Assembly: GCF_051257895.1 (NCBI RefSeq)
Contig: NZ_CP194331.1
Location: 2,542,001 to 2,606,000 of the forward strand
From: Gallionella straubiae
GTDB lineage: Bacteria > Pseudomonadota > Gammaproteobacteria > Burkholderiales > Gallionellaceae
Reading direction: 5' to 3'
DNA: 64,000 nt
Part shown: positions 24,446-32,839 of the stretch, piece after piece
Layout: the number at the start of each line of letters is the position of its first letter
Numbering within the stretch: the stretch's first letter is position 1
Program-made: the position numbers and the translations under genes
Notes under the pieces: model-generated
What the model was told of the DNA's origin: nothing
The model's input: only the letters and a program-made list of their open reading frames with translations
Databases searched by the model: none

Positions 24446-24754
24446 TCAGCGCTCGATGCGCTCCACCAGCCTTTCCACCTGCTGGGCGACGGCGTCCCAG
24501 ATGCCCATCGGCCCTGCGCTGCTGATGCTGTCCTCACGCCAGTTTTCGAGCGGTCTCTTGCGGGTTTCATCGAGCCAGGCGGCGAGCCGGTCGCGCTCCT
24601 CCATCAGTTTCTCCAGTTCCGCGCTGATGTCGGCCTCTCCGGGAGTGTGATTCAGCCTCTTCTCGGCCTGGGCCAGCAGCTCATCGACATGCCGCAGGCG
24701 CAGGTCGTATTCGCTGATGCGTTGCTCCGCCAGCAAGCGGTAGATGTCTCTCAT
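24446..24754 (-). CDS. small coiled-coil hypothetical protein
   Basis: The 102-residue protein is almost entirely helical and charged (LRLRHVDELLAQAEKRL, LEKLMEERDRLAAWLDET, VAQQVERLVERIER). I do not recognise a named family. The start MRDIYRLLAEQRI is selected because GGAGGCGCAA precedes it; a longer frame from 24811 has no ribosome binding site. A truncated copy lies 2 kb away at 22407-22592 in the same orientation, so the island was probably inserted or duplicated around this gene. Confidence 0.65.
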   Translation of the reverse strand: MRDIYRLLAEQRISEYDLRLRHVDELLAQAEKRLNHTPGEADISAELEKLMEERDRLAAWLDETRKRPLENWREDSISSAGPMGIWDAVAQQVERLVERIER

Positions 24755-24835
24755 TTGCGCCTCCGGTATCGGTGTGTCCGGAAGCATTATTTGTGCGGGG
24801 CCATCCCGCACAATGGGGGGGAAGTATGCAGTGGG

Positions 24836-25576
24836 CTACTTGTCGTTCAGCAACCCCTGCATCGCCGCGACCGGTTTGACCTGCGGGAAATACACCTGCT
24901 TATAGAAGTTGCCGAGGTTGCTCGACCACGGCATGCCGTCGCTGCGCCCGATCTGTTTCCAGTAGTCCATGAGGGCGGTGTCGTAGGCGTCGATGGCGGC
25001 CGGGTAGCCGGAGGCGTCGTAGTGCTCGTCGTGGCGGAAGGTCTTGATGTCCATGCGTGGCTTCGGTAGCACGTCATCCCTGATATGGCCGATGCACAGG
25101 CCGACCAGCGGGAAGGTGAGCGGCGGCAGGCCGAGCAGGTCTATTATGCCATGCGGGTTGCGGCGGATGCCGCCGATCGGGACGATGCCGAGGCCGAGCG
25201 ATTCGGCGGCGGTGATCAACGTGCCGAGGACGATGCCCGCATCAGTCGCGGCGACGCCGAAGCCTTCCATACTTTCGTGGATGATCTGCGCCTGTCCCGC
25301 CTTGCGCGTACCGAGGTCGGTCTTGTGGAAGTCGATCGCGATGACGATGAACACCGGCGCCTGCGCGATCCACGGCTGTCCGCCGGCAAGTTCGGCGATG
25401 CGCGCGCGCTTTTCCGCGTCGCGCACCACGACCAGCGAAATCTCCTGCGCGTTCATCGAGGTCGGTGCGCGGTGTGCGGCGGCGACGATTTCATTGAGCA
25501 TTTCATCGCTGACCGGGTCGGGTCTATAGCTGCGGATGCTGCGGTGGGATTGCTGGATGCGCAGGGTCTCGTTCAT
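24836..25576 (-). CDS. nitroreductase-family FMN oxidoreductase (NfsA-like)
   Basis: This 246-residue flavoprotein shows the features of NfsA/Frp-type NADPH oxidoreductases: RIQQSHRSIRSYRPDPVSD at the N-terminus for FMN binding, HRAPTSMNAQEISLVVV, and the middle AAESLGLGIVPIGGIRRNP. It would reduce flavins, nitro-compounds or quinones. CAGGAGAAAACC precedes the ATG. It is separated from cysB by a palindromic repeat, so it is probably an independent unit. Confidence 0.88.
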   Translation of the reverse strand: MNETLRIQQSHRSIRSYRPDPVSDEMLNEIVAAAHRAPTSMNAQEISLVVVRDAEKRARIAELAGGQPWIAQAPVFIVIAIDFHKTDLGTRKAGQAQIIHESMEGFGVAATDAGIVLGTLITAAESLGLGIVPIGGIRRNPHGIIDLLGLPPLTFPLVGLCIGHIRDDVLPKPRMDIKTFRHDEHYDASGYPAAIDAYDTALMDYWKQIGRSDGMPWSSNLGNFYKQVYFPQVKPVAAMQGLLNDK

Positions 25577-25628
25577 GGTTTTCTCCTGATTTTCATGGTG
25601 GATGCCGCTCTTGATGATGGAAATATAT

Positions 25629-25708
25629 CCCCGTAGGAGCGCAGCTTGCTGCGCGAAAATTCACTTGTCACAGAGTACGATCGCCCGATGAATCGGGCTC
25701 CTACGGGG
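25629..25708. repeat. GTAGGAGC-type interspersed palindrome
   Basis: CCCCGTAGGAGC (25629-25640) and GCTCCTACGGGG (25697-25708) are perfect 12 bp inverted arms. Inside are GCGCAGC/GCTGCGC (25640-25654) and TCGCCCGATGAATCGGGC hairpins. A related copy lies at 39984-40048. It fills the gap between cysB and the nitroreductase gene. Confidence 0.85.
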
Positions 25709-25728
25709 CAACGGAACATGATTTCACG

Positions 25729-26655
25729 TTAAGGGTTGACGTGCATGGCCTTCGCCACCGCCTCGTGGGTCAGGTGCGGGGCGAACAGCTCGATAAAGTC
25801 GTAGGTATAGCCGCGCAGGTATTCGTTCTTGCGGATCGCGATGCGCGTGGTGTTGGGCTTGAACAGGTGCTTGGCGCCGATCATGCGCAGGTGCCGGTCG
25901 CGCTCCGGGACGAAGGCGATCTCGGCGAGGATGCCGATACCCAGCCCGAGTTCCACGTAGGTTTTGATCACGTCGGCGTCGATGGCGGTGAGCGCGATGT
26001 TCGGCGTTATGTTCGCCTTCTCGAAGGCCTCGTTGATCTTGCCGCGTCCGCTGAAGGCGAAGTCGTAGGTGACGATGGGGTATTGCGCGATTTTCGCCAG
26101 CGTCAGCCGCTTCTCTTCCAGCAGCGGATGCCTGGGCGGCACGACCACGCAGTGGTGCCATTCGTAGCACGGCAATGTAACGAGGTCGTCATACAGCGAC
26201 AGGCTTTCGGTGGCGATCGCGACATCGGCCTCGCCGTTCAGCACCTGCTCGGCGATCTGCGTCGGGTTGCCCTGATGCAGGCCGAGCTTCACTTTCGGGT
26301 AGCGTTTGATGAATTGCTTGACCACGGGCGGCAGGATGTAGCGCGCCTGGGTGTGCGTGGTGGCGATAGTCAGGTGGCCGCTGTCCTGCGCGTGGAATTC
26401 CTGCCCGACCTGGCGGAGGTTTTCCGCGTCGTGCAGCATGCGCCGGGCGATGTCGAGGATGGCCTGGCCGGGCTCGGTGATCGCGACGACGCGCTTGCCG
26501 TTGCGCACGAAGATGTCGATACCCAGCTCCTGCTCCAGTTGCCTGATCTGCTTGCTGATGTTGGGCTGTGAGGTGTACAGCACATCGGCGGCATCGGAAA
26601 TCTTCAGGCCGCGCCGCACGATCTCGTTGAAGTAGCGCAGTTGCTGTAAATTCAT
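25729..26655 (-). CDS. cysB: LysR-type regulator CysB
   Basis: This 308-residue LysR regulator matches CysB (MNLQQLRYFNEIVRRGLKIS, LYTSQPNISKQIRQLEQELG for the HTH; TTHTQARYILPPVVKQF and GLGIGILAEIAF in the co-inducer domain). CysB activates sulfate-assimilation genes when sulfur is limiting, with N-acetyl- or O-acetylserine as inducer. It is divergent from the tauE-cysI-cysH-cysD-cysN run that it very likely controls. Confidence 0.95.
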   Translation of the reverse strand: MNLQQLRYFNEIVRRGLKISDAADVLYTSQPNISKQIRQLEQELGIDIFVRNGKRVVAITEPGQAILDIARRMLHDAENLRQVGQEFHAQDSGHLTIATTHTQARYILPPVVKQFIKRYPKVKLGLHQGNPTQIAEQVLNGEADVAIATESLSLYDDLVTLPCYEWHHCVVVPPRHPLLEEKRLTLAKIAQYPIVTYDFAFSGRGKINEAFEKANITPNIALTAIDADVIKTYVELGLGIGILAEIAFVPERDRHLRMIGAKHLFKPNTTRIAIRKNEYLRGYTYDFIELFAPHLTHEAVAKAMHVNP

Positions 26656-26669
26656 GGCGGCGTTCCTAT

Positions 26670-26684
26670 ATAACCAATAGTTAT
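26670..26684. promoter_or_regulatory. candidate CysB operator
   Basis: ATAACCAATAGTTAT is a perfect ATAAC-N5-GTTAT dyad in the cysB/tauE divergent gap. It ends 6 bp upstream of the -35 box of the rightward promoter, a position expected for a LysR activator that also autoregulates. Assignment to CysB is by context. Confidence 0.55.
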
Positions 26685-26690
26685 GTAATG

Positions 26691-26718
26691 TTAACAGAAA
26701 ACCATTTGGGAATATAAT
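26691..26718 (+). promoter_or_regulatory. sigma-70 promoter of the tauE-cys operon
   Basis: TTAACA (26691-26696) and a perfect TATAAT (26713-26718) are separated by 16 bp. This is the best-matched promoter in the window and reads toward the TauE-like gene 44 bp downstream. Confidence 0.65.
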
Positions 26719-26762
26719 CCCGCGTGGCTAGAATGCGCTCCTGAATTTTACGGGTGGTTTGC

Positions 26763-27545
26763 ATGGACTGGATGTACACACTGTCAGGCTTTCTGGTCGG
26801 GCTGATCGTCGGCATCACCGGCGTGGGCGGCGGGTCGCTGATGACGCCGCTGCTGGTGCTGTTCTTCGGCGTGTCGCCGGCCACGGCGGTGGGGACGGAC
26901 CTGCTGTATGCCTCGCTGACCAAGACGGTGGGCGGCTGGGTGCACGGGCGGCGCGGCACGGTGGACTGGAAGGTGTTCGGCCTGCTCGCGATGGGCAGCC
27001 TGCCGGCCGCCGTGATCACGATCGCGCTGCTGAAGTACCTCGCGCTGGACGAAAAATCCCTGCGCAGCTTGGTGACCGGCGTGCTGAGCGTGGCGCTGCT
27101 GGCGACTGCGGCGGCGTTGCTGCTGAAGGATCAGATCAAGAAGCTCGCGCGGCGCAGGGACGGCACGGTGTACGAGCTGCACCACCGCTACCTGCCGGCC
27201 GCGACGATCGCGACCGGCGCAGTTGTCGGCGCGCTGGTGACGGTCTCCTCCATCGGCGCGGGCGTGCTGGGCACGGTCGCCCTGCTGTTCCTCTATCCGC
27301 GCATGCCGGCGGTGAAGGTGGTGGGCACGGACATCGTCCATGCCGTGCCGCTGACCGCGCTGGCCGGGATGGGGCACATGGCGCTGGGCACGGTGGACCT
27401 GGTGCTGCTGGGCAGCCTGCTGCTGGGCTCGCTGCCCGGCATCTGGATCGGCAGCCACCTGAGCGCGAAGGTTCCGGAGCATGTGCTGCGCCCGGTGCTG
27501 GCGAGTATGCTTTTAATCATTGGCATCAAGATGGTGATGTACTAA
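26763..27545 (+). CDS. TauE/SafE-family sulfite/sulfonate transporter
   Basis: This is an inner-membrane protein of 260 residues with about eight hydrophobic segments and the family signature GITGVGGGSLMTPLLVL near the N-terminus. The second repeat carries TVSSIGAGVLGTVALLFLYP. TauE/SafE proteins move sulfite, sulfonates or related anions. First position in an operon with sulfite reductase and APS reductase suggests sulfite or sulfate handling. The ATG at 26763 is preferred over the in-frame GTG 9 bp upstream. Confidence 0.85.
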   Translation: MDWMYTLSGFLVGLIVGITGVGGGSLMTPLLVLFFGVSPATAVGTDLLYASLTKTVGGWVHGRRGTVDWKVFGLLAMGSLPAAVITIALLKYLALDEKSLRSLVTGVLSVALLATAAALLLKDQIKKLARRRDGTVYELHHRYLPAATIATGAVVGALVTVSSIGAGVLGTVALLFLYPRMPAVKVVGTDIVHAVPLTALAGMGHMALGTVDLVLLGSLLLGSLPGIWIGSHLSAKVPEHVLRPVLASMLLIIGIKMVMY

Positions 27546-27584
27546 TTAATTTCTATCGCCATGTATAACTTTAAGGAAATTTCG

Positions 27585-29615
27585 ATGAGCGTGAACACAC
27601 AGGATTTGTCCGACCAGGCGGAAATCGACCGCTTCGAGCAGACCATCCAGGCCTTTAACGCCGGGACTCTGGATCTCGATCGCATGACGGCGGTGCGCCT
27701 GCAGCATGGCGTATACGGCCAGCGCCAGCACGGCGTGCACATGTTCCGCATCAAGGTGCCCGGCGGGCGCATGACGCCGGACCAGCTGGATGCGGTCGCG
27801 GATGTCGCCGCAGACTACTCGCAGAAAGACATTGCGCATATCACCACGCGCCACTCGCTGCAGATCCATTTCATCCCGCTCGACAGCACGCCCGCCGCGA
27901 TGCGCCGCATCGCCGAGGTCGGCATGACCACGCGCGAGGCGTGCAGCAACACGGTGCGCAACATGACGGCCTGCGGCCTGTCCGGCGTGTGCCCGCGCGA
28001 GCGCGTCGATGTGACGAAGCATCTCGACTTTGCGGTGGTGCATTTCCTGCGCAACCCGCTCAACCAGCAGTTGCCGCGCAAATTCAAGTTCAGCTTCTCG
28101 GCCTGCGAGGCGGATTGCGCGCAGGCGATGCTGCACGACTGCGGCGTGGTGGCGATCGAGAAGGACGGTCAACACGGCTTCATGGTCAAGGCGGGCGGCG
28201 GCCTCGGGCACAAGCCGCGCGAGGCGATCGTGGTCGAGGAATTCATTCCCGAGCGCGAGCTGCTGTTCTCGCTGGAGGCGCTGGTAGCGCTGCACAACCG
28301 CTATTCCGACCGCACCAAGCGCGCCAAGTCGCGCATCAAGTTTCTCGTCGAACGCTTCGGTGAGCAGGGCTTCGTGGAGAAATACCGCGAGGAGTTCGAG
28401 CGCACCAGGGAGGCGCTCGCCGCGCAGGCCTGGCCGCAGGGCGAATGGCGCGCGCCGACCGCTGGCGAAATCCCCGGCCCCGGCGCGCCGCGCAGGCTGT
28501 TCCCGCAGCATCAGGCTGGTTTATCTGTGCTGCCGGTCGCGGTGCCGAACGGCGACCTGAATGTGGCGCAGTTGCGCGGGCTCGCCGCGCTGTTGCGCGC
28601 GCAGGGGCTGGACGAAATCCGCACCACGCAGGACCAGAACCTCTCCATCTTCAACGTGCCTCAGTCCAGCGTGGCCGTACTGCGCAGCGGCCTGGCCGAA
28701 CTCGGCCTGCGCGAGCCGGCCGCCGGGGACAACGTCGTGGCGTGCCCCGGCACCTCGACCTGCCGCCTCGGCATCACCGCCAGCCCGGTAATCGCGCCGC
28801 AACTGTCCGGCGGCAAGGCCGACCTGCGCATCCGCGTGTCGGGCTGCCACAACGGCTGCGCGCAGCCGGAAACCGGCGACATCGGCATCTACGGCGAAGG
28901 CAAGCGCATGCACGGCAAACTGGTGCCGCATTACCAGATGTACTTCGCGGGCAGCGGCATGCAGAACGGTGCGCTGGCCGTGAAGGGCCTCGCATTGCCG
29001 GTGGCGCGCATCAAGCAGGGCATAGAGCGCGTACAGGCGGCGCACCTCGCCAGCGGCGAGGCGAGCTTCTTCGCCTGGGCGCGCGCGCAGGCACCGGATT
29101 ATTTCGCGCAGCTGCTGGCCGACCTCGCCGAGGTGAAGGCCGAGGATTTGCAGTCGGTGATGCGCGATTACGGCGAGGCCGGCGACTTCCGCGTGCTGAA
29201 CATGGGTGGCGGCGAATGCGCGGGCGTGTCGCAGGTGCTGATCGGTGCGAATTTCTTCGAGGCGGCGCACGAGCGCGAATACCGCAACGCACTGGTGTTC
29301 CAGCGCAAATACGACGAGGCGGCGCACTGCAACGAGGCGATCCTGCGCCTGCTCGGCTCGGGCATCGTGCAGTTGCTGGAGGGAGCGCATGACGGCGACC
29401 TCGAACAGCTCGCCGCACAACTGCGCGAGCTCACGCCCGGCGCACTCGCCGAGGAATTCGCGCAGGCGGCGGGCAGCCTCGGCGGCGATGCCGAGATTGA
29501 CGCCGACACGCTCGCGGCGATCAGCGCGGCGGTGGACGGGTGGACGGTCAAGGCGGCGTCCTTCGCCTCTGAAAAGGATGCACAGCTCGACCTCACGGAG
29601 GCCCTGCCAAAATGA
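27585..29615 (+). CDS. cysI: siroheme nitrite/sulfite reductase (CysI-like) with C-terminal extension
   Basis: This 676-residue enzyme would reduce sulfite to sulfide for cysteine synthesis. It has two ferredoxin-like/NIR_SIR halves. The siroheme-[4Fe-4S] ligands in the second half are Cys387, Cys393, Cys421 and Cys425 (ACPGTSTC and SGCHNGCAQ). The first half has a matching pattern (Cys130, Cys136, Cys174, Cys178). Residues from about 527 form an extra helical domain (NMGGGECAGVSQVLIG and onward) not found in E. coli CysI. The ATG at 27585 has AAGGA 7 bp upstream. No flavoprotein cysJ is present. The gene overlaps cysH by 4 bp. Confidence 0.88.
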   Translation: MSVNTQDLSDQAEIDRFEQTIQAFNAGTLDLDRMTAVRLQHGVYGQRQHGVHMFRIKVPGGRMTPDQLDAVADVAADYSQKDIAHITTRHSLQIHFIPLDSTPAAMRRIAEVGMTTREACSNTVRNMTACGLSGVCPRERVDVTKHLDFAVVHFLRNPLNQQLPRKFKFSFSACEADCAQAMLHDCGVVAIEKDGQHGFMVKAGGGLGHKPREAIVVEEFIPERELLFSLEALVALHNRYSDRTKRAKSRIKFLVERFGEQGFVEKYREEFERTREALAAQAWPQGEWRAPTAGEIPGPGAPRRLFPQHQAGLSVLPVAVPNGDLNVAQLRGLAALLRAQGLDEIRTTQDQNLSIFNVPQSSVAVLRSGLAELGLREPAAGDNVVACPGTSTCRLGITASPVIAPQLSGGKADLRIRVSGCHNGCAQPETGDIGIYGEGKRMHGKLVPHYQMYFAGSGMQNGALAVKGLALPVARIKQGIERVQAAHLASGEASFFAWARAQAPDYFAQLLADLAEVKAEDLQSVMRDYGEAGDFRVLNMGGGECAGVSQVLIGANFFEAAHEREYRNALVFQRKYDEAAHCNEAILRLLGSGIVQLLEGAHDGDLEQLAAQLRELTPGALAEEFAQAAGSLGGDAEIDADTLAAISAAVDGWTVKAASFASEKDAQLDLTEALPK

Positions 29616-30313
29616 GCCTGCAACAAAAAATCGAACAGACCGTTGCCGTGCTGCAGCAGGCCGCGCGCGACTTCGCTCCGGTGTGCTTTGCCAACAGCCT
29701 CGGCGCGGAAGACATGGTGCTGACCGACCTGATCGCCAGACACAAGTTGGATATCGAGATGTTCAGCCTCGATACCGGCCGCCTGCCGCAGGAGACCTAC
29801 GACCTGATGCAGGAAGTGCACCGGCTCTATGGCGTGCCGCTGAAAATCTATTTCCCGGACTGCACCGCGGTCGAGGAGTATGTCGGGCAGAACGGCGCGA
29901 ATGCGTTCTACGACAGCGTGGAACTCCGCAAGCGCTGCTGCTACATCCGCAAGGTCGAGCCGCTCAGGCGCGCGCTCGTGGGCAAGCGTGCCTGGATCAC
30001 CGGCATGCGCCGCGAGCAGGCCGTCACGCGCGGCGGCCTGGAAGTGTCGTCGTTTGACGTGGAGCACGGCCTGCAGAAATTCAATCCGCTGCTGGACTGG
30101 ACGAATGCCGAGGTATGGGAGTACATCAAACAAAACGATGTGCCGTACAATAAGCTGCACGACCATTTCTACCCCAGCATCGGCTGCGCGCCCTGCACGC
30201 GCGCGGTGACCCCCGGCGAAGACATCCGCGCCGGAAGGTGGTGGTGGGAAGACCCGGAAAACAAGGAGTGCGGCCTGCATGTTGGAAAAAGCAGCCCTAT
30301 AAAACGCGCATGA
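29612..30313 (+). CDS. cysH: assimilatory adenylylsulfate (APS) reductase CysH
   Basis: This 233-residue PAPS/APS reductase-family protein contains the Cys109-Cys110 pair (KRCCYIRKVEP) and Cys192-x2-Cys195 (GCAPCTRAV), which bind a [4Fe-4S] cluster. These mark the APS-using type rather than the cluster-free PAPS type, in line with the absence of a cysC gene or fusion here. It would reduce APS to sulfite using thioredoxin. The ATG overlaps the cysI TGA, so translation is coupled. Confidence 0.94.
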   Translation: MSLQQKIEQTVAVLQQAARDFAPVCFANSLGAEDMVLTDLIARHKLDIEMFSLDTGRLPQETYDLMQEVHRLYGVPLKIYFPDCTAVEEYVGQNGANAFYDSVELRKRCCYIRKVEPLRRALVGKRAWITGMRREQAVTRGGLEVSSFDVEHGLQKFNPLLDWTNAEVWEYIKQNDVPYNKLHDHFYPSIGCAPCTRAVTPGEDIRAGRWWWEDPENKECGLHVGKSSPIKRA

Positions 30314-30319
30314 ATAAAT

Positions 30320-30347
30320 CGTCATTCCCGCCTTCGCGGGAATGACG
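30320..30347. repeat. 12-bp perfect hairpin between cysH and cysD
   Basis: CGTCATTCCCGC (30320-30331) and GCGGGAATGACG (30336-30347) form a perfect stem with a CTTC loop. It belongs to the dispersed GTCATTCC palindrome family. Without a T-run it is unlikely to terminate fully, but could stabilise the upstream cistrons or attenuate. Confidence 0.75.
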
Positions 30348-30385
30348 AATGAATTTGATGCTTGAAAAATGAAAGAAAACTGAAG

Positions 30386-31291
30386 ATGACTGCACATACT
30401 TTTACCCATCTGGATGCGCTGGAAAGCGAGTCCATCCACATCATGCGCGAGGTCGCGGCGGAGTGCAAAAACCCCGCCATGCTGTTTTCCGGCGGCAAGG
30501 ATTCCATCGTGATGCTGCGCCTTGCCGAAAAGGCGTTCCGCCCGGCGCGCTTCCCCTTCCCACTGGTGCATATCGACACCGAGCACAACTTCCCGGAGGT
30601 GATTTTCACCCGCGACAAGCTGGCTGCCGATCTGGGTGAGCGGCTCATCGTGCGCTCGCTGGAAGACTCGATCAAGCGCGGCACCATCGTCATCAAGGAT
30701 CCGGACAAGCCGCGCAACCCATACCAGTCCGTGACGCTGCTCGAGACCATCGCCGAGTTCGGCTTCGATGCCTGCATGGGCGGCGCGCGGCGCGACGAGG
30801 AAAAGGCGCGCGCGAAGGAGCGCATCTTCTCGTTCCGCGACGAGTTCGGCCAGTGGGACCCGAAGAACCAGCGCCCCGAGCTGTGGGACATCTACAACAC
30901 GCGCGTGCATGCGGGCGAGAACATCCGCGTGTTCCCGATCTCCAACTGGACCGAGATGGATATCTGGCAATACATTGCGCGCGAGAAGCTGTACATCCCG
31001 GAAATCTACTATGCGCACGAGCGCGAAGTGATCCGCCGCGGCAGCGCGGTCATTCCGGTGTCGCATCTGGTGCAGCCCAAGCCGGGCGAAAAAGTGGAGG
31101 TGCTCTCGGTGCGTTTCCGCACCGTAGGCGACATGACCTGTACCGCGCCGGTGGAATCGACCGCACGCAATGCGCAGGAAATCATCGACGAGACCTCGAC
31201 CACGCGCATCACCGAGCGCGGTGCGACACGCATGGACGACCAGACTTCGGAGGCTTCGATGGAGCTGCGCAAGAAGGAAGGGTATTTCTGA
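30386..31291 (+). CDS. cysD: sulfate adenylyltransferase subunit 2 CysD
   Basis: The catalytic subunit of ATP sulfurylase (301 residues) makes APS from sulfate and ATP. The PP-loop motif AMLFSGGKDSIVMLRLAEK is near residue 40. The family features PLVHIDTEHNFPEVI, FDACMGGARRDEEKARAKER and GDMTCTAPVESTA are all present. The ATG at 30386 matches other CysD proteins; an upstream in-frame TTG is unlikely. It works with CysN, whose gene follows after a mobile-element-like insertion. Confidence 0.95.
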   Translation: MTAHTFTHLDALESESIHIMREVAAECKNPAMLFSGGKDSIVMLRLAEKAFRPARFPFPLVHIDTEHNFPEVIFTRDKLAADLGERLIVRSLEDSIKRGTIVIKDPDKPRNPYQSVTLLETIAEFGFDACMGGARRDEEKARAKERIFSFRDEFGQWDPKNQRPELWDIYNTRVHAGENIRVFPISNWTEMDIWQYIAREKLYIPEIYYAHEREVIRRGSAVIPVSHLVQPKPGEKVEVLSVRFRTVGDMTCTAPVESTARNAQEIIDETSTTRITERGATRMDDQTSEASMELRKKEGYF

Positions 31292-31293
31292 AC

Positions 31294-31409
31294 CGTCATT
31301 CCGGCGCAGGCCGGAATCCAGATAATTAAAGAAGGACCACCGCAACGCGGTGACAAGGCCTAAGGCATATTGAATAAACCGCTGGATTCCGGCCTGCGCC
31401 GGAATGACG
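31294..31409. mobile_element. MITE-like element with 28-bp perfect terminal inverted repeats
   Basis: The arms 31294-31321 and 31382-31409 are perfect reverse complements over 28 bp (CGTCATTCCGGCG... reading inward). Each arm is itself a TTCCGGC-GCAG-GCCGGAA hairpin. The 60 bp interior has a CACCGC/GCGGTG hairpin (31338-31352). It fills the cysD-cysN gap without interrupting either gene. The same arm type occurs at 13297. Confidence 0.85.
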
Positions 31410-31434
31410 AAGCCGAAAAATTTGAGGTTACATT

Positions 31435-32688
31435 ATGAGCAACACGACACAACTGTTACGTTTCATCACCGCCGGCAGCGTGGACGACGGCAAGAGCACG
31501 CTGATCGGCCGCCTGCTGCACGACTCGAAGTCGATCTTCGAAGACCAGCTCTCCGCAATTTCCAAGACCAGCGAGAAGCGCGGTATGGCCGCCGTTGACC
31601 TCTCGCTGCTAACTGACGGCCTGCAGGCCGAGCGCGAGCAGGGCATCACCATTGACGTGGCCTACCGCTACTTCGCCACGCCGAAGCGCAAGTTCATTAT
31701 TGGCGACACGCCGGGCCACGAGCAGTACACGCGCAACATGGTCACCGCCGCGAGCACGGCGAACCTGGTGGTCATTTTGATCGATGCGCGCAAGGGTGTG
31801 CTCACGCAGACGCGCCGCCATACTTTCCTCGCGAGCCTGGTCGGCGTGCCGCACATCGTGCTGGCCGTGAACAAGATGGACATGGTCGATTACTCCGAAG
31901 ACACGTTCAACGCTATCGTCGCCGAGTACCGCGCCTTTGCGGCACAACTCGGCATCCATGAAGTGACCTGTATCCCGATGTCCGCCCTGAACGGCGACAT
32001 GGTGGTGGAGCATGGCGACAACCTGAGCTGGTACAAGGGCGCACCGCTGCTGGAATTCCTGGAAAACGTGGCGATCGATTACGACGTGAACACCGCCGAT
32101 TTCCGCTATCCGGTGCAATGGGTGTGCCGCCCGCAGACGCAGGAATACCATGATTTCCGCGGCTACATGGGGCGCATCGAATCGGGCGAGGTCGCGGTCG
32201 GCGACGAGATCACCGTGCTGCCCTCGGGCCGCACCAGCAAGGTGAAGGGGATCGTTGCCTACAACGACAAGCTGCAGCGCGCCTATGCGCCGCAATCCAT
32301 CACCATCACGCTGGCCGACGAGATCGACATCTCGCGCGGCGACATGTTCGTGAAGGGGGGCGGAAATCCGCCCAGAGTGGAAAAGGAATTCGAGGCCATG
32401 CTGTGCTGGCTGGCCGAAGCGCCGCTGGACAAGAATCGCAAGTACATCATCAAGCACACCACGCGCATGGTGAAATGCCTGTTCTCGCACCTCGACTACC
32501 GCGTCGACGTGAACACCCTGGCGCACCACGAAACCGACAAGCTCAACATGAACGACATCGCGCGCGTTGCGATGAAGGTGCAGCAGCCGTTGGTGTTCGA
32601 CCATTACCAGCACAACCGCGCCACCGGGAGCTTCATCGTGATCGACGAGGCGACGAACAACACCGTGGCGGCAGGGATGATCGTTTAA
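31435..32688 (+). CDS. cysN: sulfate adenylyltransferase subunit 1 (GTPase) CysN
   Basis: This 417-residue translation-factor-like GTPase drives ATP sulfurylase. G1 is AGSVDDGKSTLIGRLL (residues 13-28), G3 IGDTPGHEQYTRNM, G4 NKMDMVD. Domains II and III (beta-barrels) follow. It has no C-terminal APS kinase (CysC) fusion, consistent with an APS reductase route. GAGGTTACATT precedes the ATG. An intrinsic terminator follows the gene. Confidence 0.95.
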   Translation: MSNTTQLLRFITAGSVDDGKSTLIGRLLHDSKSIFEDQLSAISKTSEKRGMAAVDLSLLTDGLQAEREQGITIDVAYRYFATPKRKFIIGDTPGHEQYTRNMVTAASTANLVVILIDARKGVLTQTRRHTFLASLVGVPHIVLAVNKMDMVDYSEDTFNAIVAEYRAFAAQLGIHEVTCIPMSALNGDMVVEHGDNLSWYKGAPLLEFLENVAIDYDVNTADFRYPVQWVCRPQTQEYHDFRGYMGRIESGEVAVGDEITVLPSGRTSKVKGIVAYNDKLQRAYAPQSITITLADEIDISRGDMFVKGGGNPPRVEKEFEAMLCWLAEAPLDKNRKYIIKHTTRMVKCLFSHLDYRVDVNTLAHHETDKLNMNDIARVAMKVQQPLVFDHYQHNRATGSFIVIDEATNNTVAAGMIV

Positions 32689-32722
32689 CTCCCTGTCTTT
32701 GTGATCTCATTGGATGTTCGTT

Positions 32723-32751
32723 GGGCGGGTCTTGGCCCCGCCCTTTGATTT
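32723..32751 (+). terminator. intrinsic terminator after cysN
   Basis: GGGCGGG (32723-32729) pairs with CCCGCCC (32737-32743) around a 7-base loop and is followed by TTTGATTT. It lies 35 bp after the cysN stop and closes the cys operon. Confidence 0.65.
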
Positions 32752-32839
32752 GCCTGGGCCTCCTCCTGCGCTGCTGCGCAATACAATCGTTGTGTGCTAT
32801 CTTTCGCGCCATGCAAGTCGTTGAAACCTCCCCGATGCC

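Noticed and set aside
29168..31345. 725-codon minus-strand frame opposite cysI, cysH and cysD
   Set aside because: It runs through three recognisable genes and a MITE-like repeat; it reflects third-position GC bias.
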